Source: JASGDB01 sp049841315 (lineage in GTDB: Bacteria > Bacteroidota > Bacteroidia > Flavobacteriales > Weeksellaceae). From it: a DNA stretch of 10,567 nt. This document shows, in pieces, positions 6,800 through 10,567 of the stretch. The stretch's first letter is position 1. The number at the start of each line of letters is the position of its first letter. Both the position numbers and the translations under genes were made by a program. Under the pieces are notes generated by a model. It searched no databases, was not told the DNA's origin, and worked only from the letters and a program-made list of their open reading frames with translations. The DNA is taken from NCBI GenBank assembly GCA_049841315.1, contig JASGDB010000119.1, positions 1-10,567 of the forward strand, given 5' to 3'.

Positions 6800-8437
6800 T
6801 TACAATTTCTTATAAACGATATAATAATTCCGGTCTAATTTCACCGGCTCTGCCGAATTAAGCGTTACCGTTTGCCATTCCTTAGCCGGATTCAAAGTTT
6901 GGTCTTCGTTGATGCGAACCGGCAGTTTGAAATCATCCACAATATCGGTATAGCGGAATTTCAGCTGATTTCCGTCCTGCGAATATTCCAGCACCGGAAC
7001 ATCAGTCGTTCTGAGATACTGATTGAACAATCCCGAAAAATCAAAACCTGCCTTTTCCGAAATATATTTTTCGATTTGCTGTGTAGTAACGGTCTGGTGA
7101 TAAAAATCTTTGTTCATGCTTCTCAGCATTTGCCGGAATTTTTCATCATCGTTCATCACCTGCCGAATGGTGTGAATCATATTGGCTCCTTTCGGGTAAA
7201 TATCTCCGCTTCCTTCGTTTCGGATGCCGTATTTCCCAATCATCGGGCCGTCATTCTGGATATTTCTCCGTATTCCCTGCGCATAAGCATTGCCTTCCTC
7301 TTTTCCTGTGAAATCATTCACGAACAAAACTTCGGAATACGTGGTAAAACTTTCATGAATCCACATATCCGCCTGGTCTTTTGCTGTAATGTTATTGGCA
7401 AACCATTCGTGTCCCGCTTCATGAATAATGATGAAATCCCAGTTCAGTCCGTAGCCCGTTCCGGATAAATCCCTTCCGAGATAGCCGTTCAGATAGCGGT
7501 TTCCGTAGGCGACATTGCTTTGATGCTCCATTCCCAGATACGGTGTGTCGACTAATTTAAAAGAATCTTCGTAGAAAGGATAAGACCCGAACCAGTTTTC
7601 AAAGGCTTTCAGCATAGGCTGAACATTTTTTGGAAAATGGATTTTCGCTTTTTCCAGATTTTCTTCCAAAACCCAGTAATCGAGGTCGAGCGTTCCCTTT
7701 TCACCCTGAAAAGTATCTTTGAAATTGACAAATTTCCCGATAGTCGGAACGATAGAATAGCCGTTAATCGGGTTTTTCACTTCCCATGTATAGGTTTTCT
7801 TTCCGTCATTTTCCTCCGTTTTGCTCAATCTTCCGTTTCCTACGCCTGCCAAATCTTTGGGCGTGATGATGTTCATGATGATTCCGCTGTCCGGCTCATC
7901 GCTCCAGATGTCTTTTACCGGAAGCCATAGGGAAACGCCTTCGCCTTCCTGTGCCACGCTTGCCCAAGGATTTCCGTCTTTGTCTTTACTGAAAACCCAG
8001 CCTCCGTCCCATGGTGCTTTTTTTGCGATTTTCGGTTTTCCGGAAAAGCGGATTTCAAAAATTCCGGTATTTCCTTTTTTGTATGATTTTTTAGCAGTAA
8101 TGAAAATAAAATCTCCTTCTCTTTTGGTTTCAAAATGGTTGTCCTTGTTGAGAAATTCGTATTCCATCGGCTGATGCAGGTCAATCTGAAAAACAGGATT
8201 TTTAACGTCTTTTGTAATTTCAAACGTAATTATATTTTTCCCTGAAAGAGATTGTTCCGTAAAATCCGGTTCTACGGTAATATTGTATTTTTTAACATCC
8301 CAGAAATTGCGAAATTCCGTATCCGAACCCTTCAAAACTGCTTCTTTTTCAGAAGAAATATCGTTTGGCAAAAGCCGTTGCTGAGCGCAGGACATCACGG
8401 AAAAGGAAATCAACAGGGAGAGAGCAAGTTTTTTCAT
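6800..8437 (-). CDS. M1-family zinc metallopeptidase, lipoprotein
   Basis: This is a gluzincin aminopeptidase of family M1, which removes N-terminal residues from peptides. The N-terminus is a lipoprotein signal, with Lys2-Lys3, a hydrophobic stretch and the lipobox VMSC with Cys17, so the mature protein should be lipid-anchored in the envelope. I see no obvious acidic surface-export signal just after the cysteine, so a periplasm-facing position is likelier but unproven. The catalytic site is complete. The zinc motif HEAGH gives His339, Glu340 and His343, and the third ligand is Glu362 in WIHES. GMEH at 302-305 is the counterpart of the exopeptidase GAMEN motif, and Tyr414 in the YPKG motif is the likely catalytic tyrosine. 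At 545 residues it is shorter than the large M1 enzymes and seems to lack their long C-terminal helical domain. It follows tatC by 48 bp on the same strand, with its own possible -7 element, and converges with the kinase gene. The true substrate is unknown. Confidence 0.93.
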   Translation of the reverse strand: MKKLALSLLISFSVMSCAQQRLLPNDISSEKEAVLKGSDTEFRNFWDVKKYNITVEPDFTEQSLSGKNIITFEITKDVKNPVFQIDLHQPMEYEFLNKDNHFETKREGDFIFITAKKSYKKGNTGIFEIRFSGKPKIAKKAPWDGGWVFSKDKDGNPWASVAQEGEGVSLWLPVKDIWSDEPDSGIIMNIITPKDLAGVGNGRLSKTEENDGKKTYTWEVKNPINGYSIVPTIGKFVNFKDTFQGEKGTLDLDYWVLEENLEKAKIHFPKNVQPMLKAFENWFGSYPFYEDSFKLVDTPYLGMEHQSNVAYGNRYLNGYLGRDLSGTGYGLNWDFIIIHEAGHEWFANNITAKDQADMWIHESFTTYSEVLFVNDFTGKEEGNAYAQGIRRNIQNDGPMIGKYGIRNEGSGDIYPKGANMIHTIRQVMNDDEKFRQMLRSMNKDFYHQTVTTQQIEKYISEKAGFDFSGLFNQYLRTTDVPVLEYSQDGNQLKFRYTDIVDDFKLPVRINEDQTLNPAKEWQTVTLNSAEPVKLDRNYYIVYKKL

Positions 8438-8464
8438 TTTTAAAGGATAAAAGATTTACAACCT

Positions 8465-8472
8465 CAAAAATA
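8465..8472 (-). promoter_or_regulatory. Putative -7 promoter element of the M1 peptidase gene
   Basis: On the minus strand this reads TATTTTTG, a full match to TAnnTTTG, in the short gap between tatC and the M1 gene and 27 bp before the ATG. No TTG is seen at the normal -33 spacing, and in AT-rich DNA such a match can occur by chance. The gene may instead be read through from tatC. Confidence 0.4.
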
Positions 8473-8486
8473 GAAAAATAAATGGA

Positions 8487-9323
8487 TTATTTATGCTCCG
8501 AGTTTGATTTTACAAGCGCAGCCTCCTGTTTCTGAATCCTTTTATATACTCTCGAAGACATTACAATACTGAATTCATACAAGAGCAACAGCGGAAAAGC
8601 GGCAGCAAGCATGCTCATCACATCAGCAGGCGTAACGATTGCGGCAACTACCATAATCAAAACAATGGCGTGGCGGCGGTAAGTTTTCAGGAACATCGGG
8701 GTAAGGATTCCGATTTGGGTAAGGTAATAGACCAAAACCGGAAACAGAAAAAGAACGCCCATTCCTAAAACCACCTGCAAAAAAAGCGTGGTATAATCCG
8801 AAAGGTCGAAAAGCTGAGTAATGGAATCCGAAATATTGAACATCAGCCCGAAATTAATCGCCAGCGGAAAAATCAGAAAATAGCCGACAAGAACGCCAGT
8901 CATGAACAGAATCCACACAAAATTGATAAAAAATACAGAATTCTTTTTTTCGTTCGGATGGAGCGCAGGGCTGATGAAACGCCAAAGTTCCCATATAATA
9001 TAAGGAAACGCAGCTACGATTCCTCCAAAAATAGAAACTGCCATCATCACATTGAACTGCTGAAAGAGCTTTTTCTGCTGAACCGCAAAATTATCAGGCA
9101 GTACAAAACTGTCTTTCCCGAACCATTCATTGGAAAAGTGATTCACGATTCTGAAAGTCAGGAAATCGTTTTTTGTAGGAGCGAAAAATACATGCTTCAT
9201 GAGCCATTCCACATTGAAACCAATTATGACAGCACCAATCACAATCGCAATAAGACAGCGGATAAGATGCCCTCTCAGTTCGCCGATATGTCCCCAGAAA
9301 GAAAGTTCTTTTTCTTCGCTCAT
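8487..9323 (-). CDS. tatC: Sec-independent protein translocase subunit TatC
   Basis: TatC is the multi-spanning core of the twin-arginine translocase. It recognises RR signal peptides and recruits TatA to move folded proteins across the inner membrane. The 278-residue protein has six hydrophobic segments. The N-terminal family motif is FWGHIGELRGHL, with Glu15 corresponding to the signal-peptide-binding glutamate region. The FISPALHPNEKK motif (116-127) holds the second conserved glutamate, Glu125. TPADVMS (231-237) is the late conserved motif. The first periplasmic loop (about 41-90) is longer than in E. coli, which I believe is common in Bacteroidota. The ATG at 9321-9323 gives the standard N-terminus directly before the first motif. 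No tatA or tatB gene is adjacent. The gene lies 119 bp downstream of kdsD, and the gap holds two kinds of repeat. Confidence 0.96.
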   Translation of the reverse strand: MSEEKELSFWGHIGELRGHLIRCLIAIVIGAVIIGFNVEWLMKHVFFAPTKNDFLTFRIVNHFSNEWFGKDSFVLPDNFAVQQKKLFQQFNVMMAVSIFGGIVAAFPYIIWELWRFISPALHPNEKKNSVFFINFVWILFMTGVLVGYFLIFPLAINFGLMFNISDSITQLFDLSDYTTLFLQVVLGMGVLFLFPVLVYYLTQIGILTPMFLKTYRRHAIVLIMVVAAIVTPADVMSMLAAAFPLLLLYEFSIVMSSRVYKRIQKQEAALVKSNSEHK

Positions 9324-9330
9324 TTTTTTA

Positions 9331-9360
9331 GTTCAAGGTTTAAAGTTCAAAGTTTCAGGT
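9331..9360. repeat. Short TTCAAAG-type repeat at the 5' end of tatC
   Basis: On the plus strand GTTCAAGGTT at 9331-9340 is followed by GTTCAAAGTT at 9345-9354 and by TTCAGGTT at 9354-9361, giving two near-identical 10-bp words and a degenerate third. The block begins 8 bp upstream of the tatC ATG, so it would lie in the leader or promoter. Its words resemble non-coding flavobacterial repeats I recall, but only this block is in the window. Confidence 0.55.
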
Positions 9361-9410
9361 TGCGAAATTAGGAAATTATAAACAATTTGGCTTCCATCTT
9401 TCAGCCTCAT

Positions 9411-9443
9411 CCACTTGGCTCTTTTTACTTTTTACTTGGCTCT
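9411..9443 (-). repeat. 33-bp AGAGCCAAG repeat, copy 2 (inverted)
   Basis: This is the reverse complement of 3807-3839, with 31 of 33 positions identical. On the minus strand it starts at the third base of the kdsD stop codon and so forms the start of the kdsD 3' untranslated region. The word AGAGCCAAG(T) occurs at both ends of the unit with two A-rich heptamers between them. It has no inverted symmetry and no hairpin, so it is not a standard terminator. Confidence 0.85.
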
Positions 9444-10402
9444 TAATTAATCCCCTCGTCCAGCAATCTGTGAATATCAATAATCCCGAAATACTTTCCG
9501 TTTTCCGTTACGATAAGCTGTCCGATATTGTTTTCTTTTAAAATTTTCATTGCTTCTTTTGCCAAAGCATTTTTTTCAATGGATTTCGGATTCCGGCTCA
9601 TAATATCTTTTGCCAGAACATTAGACACATCTTCATTGTTCATCAACATTCTGCGTAAATCTCCGTCTGTAATTACACCGATGATTTTTCCGTTTTCGGT
9701 AACCACCGTAATTCCGTGAGTGGAAGCACTGATAGAAATAATAATATCGCGGATTCCCGAATTTTCGGAAACTTCCGGCTTTTGCGTGGAAAGAAACTGT
9801 TCCACAGTTGCGGTAAGATTTTTCCCGAGATTTCCGCCCGGATGAAATTTCGCAAAATCCGTGTCCTTAAAATTTTTGATTTCCATTAAGCAAACTGCCA
9901 AAGCATCACCCAAAGCCATTTGTACCGTTGTCGAACTTGTCGGCGCGAGTTTTATCGGGCAGGCTTCTTTTTCAACGCGGGAATTCAGGACGATGTCGGA
10001 ATTTTCCGCCAGTTTGCTTTTCGGATTTCCCGTCATTCCGATTAATGCGGAAGAATAATTTTTGAGAAACGGAACAAGATTCACAATCTCCGGCGAATTT
10101 CCGGAATTGGAAATACAAAGCACCACATCCTGCTTCTGAATCACGCCCAAATCTCCGTGAATCGCTTCCGCAGCGTGAAGAAACTGCGAAGGTGTTCCTG
10201 TAGAATTGAGCGTTGCCACGATTTTATTCCCGACGTGTGCCGATTTCCCGATTCCTACCACAATCAGTTTTCCATTTGCCGAACTGATGATGTTTACCGC
10301 TTTTGCAAAATTTTCGTCCAGACGGTTTTTCAGATTTTCCAGTTCTGCGATTTCAATTTCTACGGACTGTCGGGCGATTTTCAGGATTTCGGAATCGTTC
10401 AT
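9443..10402 (-). CDS. kdsD: D-arabinose-5-phosphate isomerase, KdsD/KpsF (SIS + CBS pair)
   Basis: This enzyme interconverts D-ribulose 5-phosphate and D-arabinose 5-phosphate, the first committed step towards KDO for the LPS inner core. The protein has 319 residues, close to the 328 of E. coli KdsD. The SIS domain (about 30-185) contains GIGKSAHVG, the HAAEAIHGDLG motif, SNSGNSPE and EACPIKLAPTSSTT. Lys53, Glu105, Glu146 and His187 sit at a constant offset of six from the E. coli catalytic set Lys59, Glu111, Glu152 and His193. Two CBS domains follow (about 205-315), including ITDGDLRR. The frame also opens at an ATG at 10478-10480, which would add 26 residues, mostly hydrophobic and unlike the family. 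The ATG at 10400-10402 fits the family N-terminus and leaves room for a -7-like element at 10465-10472. tatC lies downstream on the same strand. KpsF and GutQ paralogues are alternative names. Confidence 0.94.
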   Translation of the reverse strand: MNDSEILKIARQSVEIEIAELENLKNRLDENFAKAVNIISSANGKLIVVGIGKSAHVGNKIVATLNSTGTPSQFLHAAEAIHGDLGVIQKQDVVLCISNSGNSPEIVNLVPFLKNYSSALIGMTGNPKSKLAENSDIVLNSRVEKEACPIKLAPTSSTTVQMALGDALAVCLMEIKNFKDTDFAKFHPGGNLGKNLTATVEQFLSTQKPEVSENSGIRDIIISISASTHGITVVTENGKIIGVITDGDLRRMLMNNEDVSNVLAKDIMSRNPKSIEKNALAKEAMKILKENNIGQLIVTENGKYFGIIDIHRLLDEGIN

Positions 10403-10464
10403 CGTTGTAATCGGTTTTGTGAATAAAAAAAATAAAAGACCTTTAAGAGCCTGTGATAAGTTTG

Positions 10465-10472
10465 CAAAGTAA
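10465..10472 (-). promoter_or_regulatory. Weak -7-like element upstream of kdsD
   Basis: The minus strand reads TTACTTTG, one mismatch from TAnnTTTG, 62 bp upstream of the preferred kdsD ATG. No TTG is found at the expected spacing. If real, transcription would begin downstream of the alternative ATG at 10480 and would favour the shorter protein. Confidence 0.3.
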
Positions 10473-10480
10473 ATATTCAA

Positions 10481-10567
10481 TATACTAAAAGTTAAAAAAA
10501 ATCATTTAGAAGAATACATTGGAAAAAGCAACAGGAAAAAGACAGAGAGACTGCAGATATACAAATA
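10481..10567. other. Right-edge non-coding stretch upstream of kdsD
   Basis: This A-rich, 87-bp sequence has no ATG on the plus strand and no recognisable gene start. It may be part of a divergent upstream region that continues outside the window. Confidence 0.4.

Noticed and set aside
10403..10480. 26-codon N-terminal extension of kdsD
   Set aside because: The extension is hydrophobic and unlike KdsD family N-termini. The ATG at 10400-10402 gives a 319-residue protein whose catalytic residues align at a constant offset with E. coli KdsD.
1..10567. CRISPR array, tRNA/rRNA genes, insertion sequence, prophage or a defence cassette
   Set aside because: No regularly spaced repeat-spacer structure, transposase, integrase, defence-type domain or recognisable RNA gene was seen. 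The 16-bp array has no spacers.

Overview
The window looks like an ordinary stretch of chromosome from a member of the Flavobacteriia, most likely Chryseobacterium or a close relative in the Weeksellaceae. That assignment is inferred from three things. The base composition is AT-leaning, at roughly 40% GC by eye. The promoters look like the Bacteroidota type, with a TAnnTTTG -7 element. The proteins have the character of that group. No database was searched.

Seven complete protein genes fill most of the window. On the minus strand at the left are nhaA (Na+/H+ antiporter) and, upstream of it, a long bifunctional RelA/SpoT-type (p)ppGpp synthetase/hydrolase. In the middle, on the plus strand, are a dacB-type PBP4 peptidase (family S13) and, one base after its stop, a membrane sensor histidine kinase. 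The right half is on the minus strand again. Read in the direction of transcription it holds kdsD (arabinose-5-phosphate isomerase with a CBS pair), tatC, and a lipoprotein M1-family zinc aminopeptidase. The kinase and M1 genes converge at about 6.75-6.80 kb, and the spoT and dacB genes diverge from a 460-bp gap.

The genes are mostly envelope and stress housekeeping. DacB and KdsD serve peptidoglycan and LPS inner-core supply. TatC is the core of the Tat translocase. NhaA maintains sodium and pH balance, and the RSH enzyme sets the stringent response. The dacB-kinase pair is the only tight operon, and it hints at a kinase working alongside cell-wall remodelling.

I found no new gene system. 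The unusual content lies in the gaps between genes. These hold several families of short repeats with 10-21 bp internal periodicity. One 74-bp element occurs on both sides of spoT (89% identical). A 33-bp element occurs in the spoT/dacB gap and, inverted, at the 3' end of kdsD (31 of 33 identical). A five-unit array of a 16-bp repeat runs up to the dacB promoter. A compact GC-rich hairpin element and a GC-rich 21-bp-period repeat sit in the same spoT/dacB gap. All alignments were made by eye.
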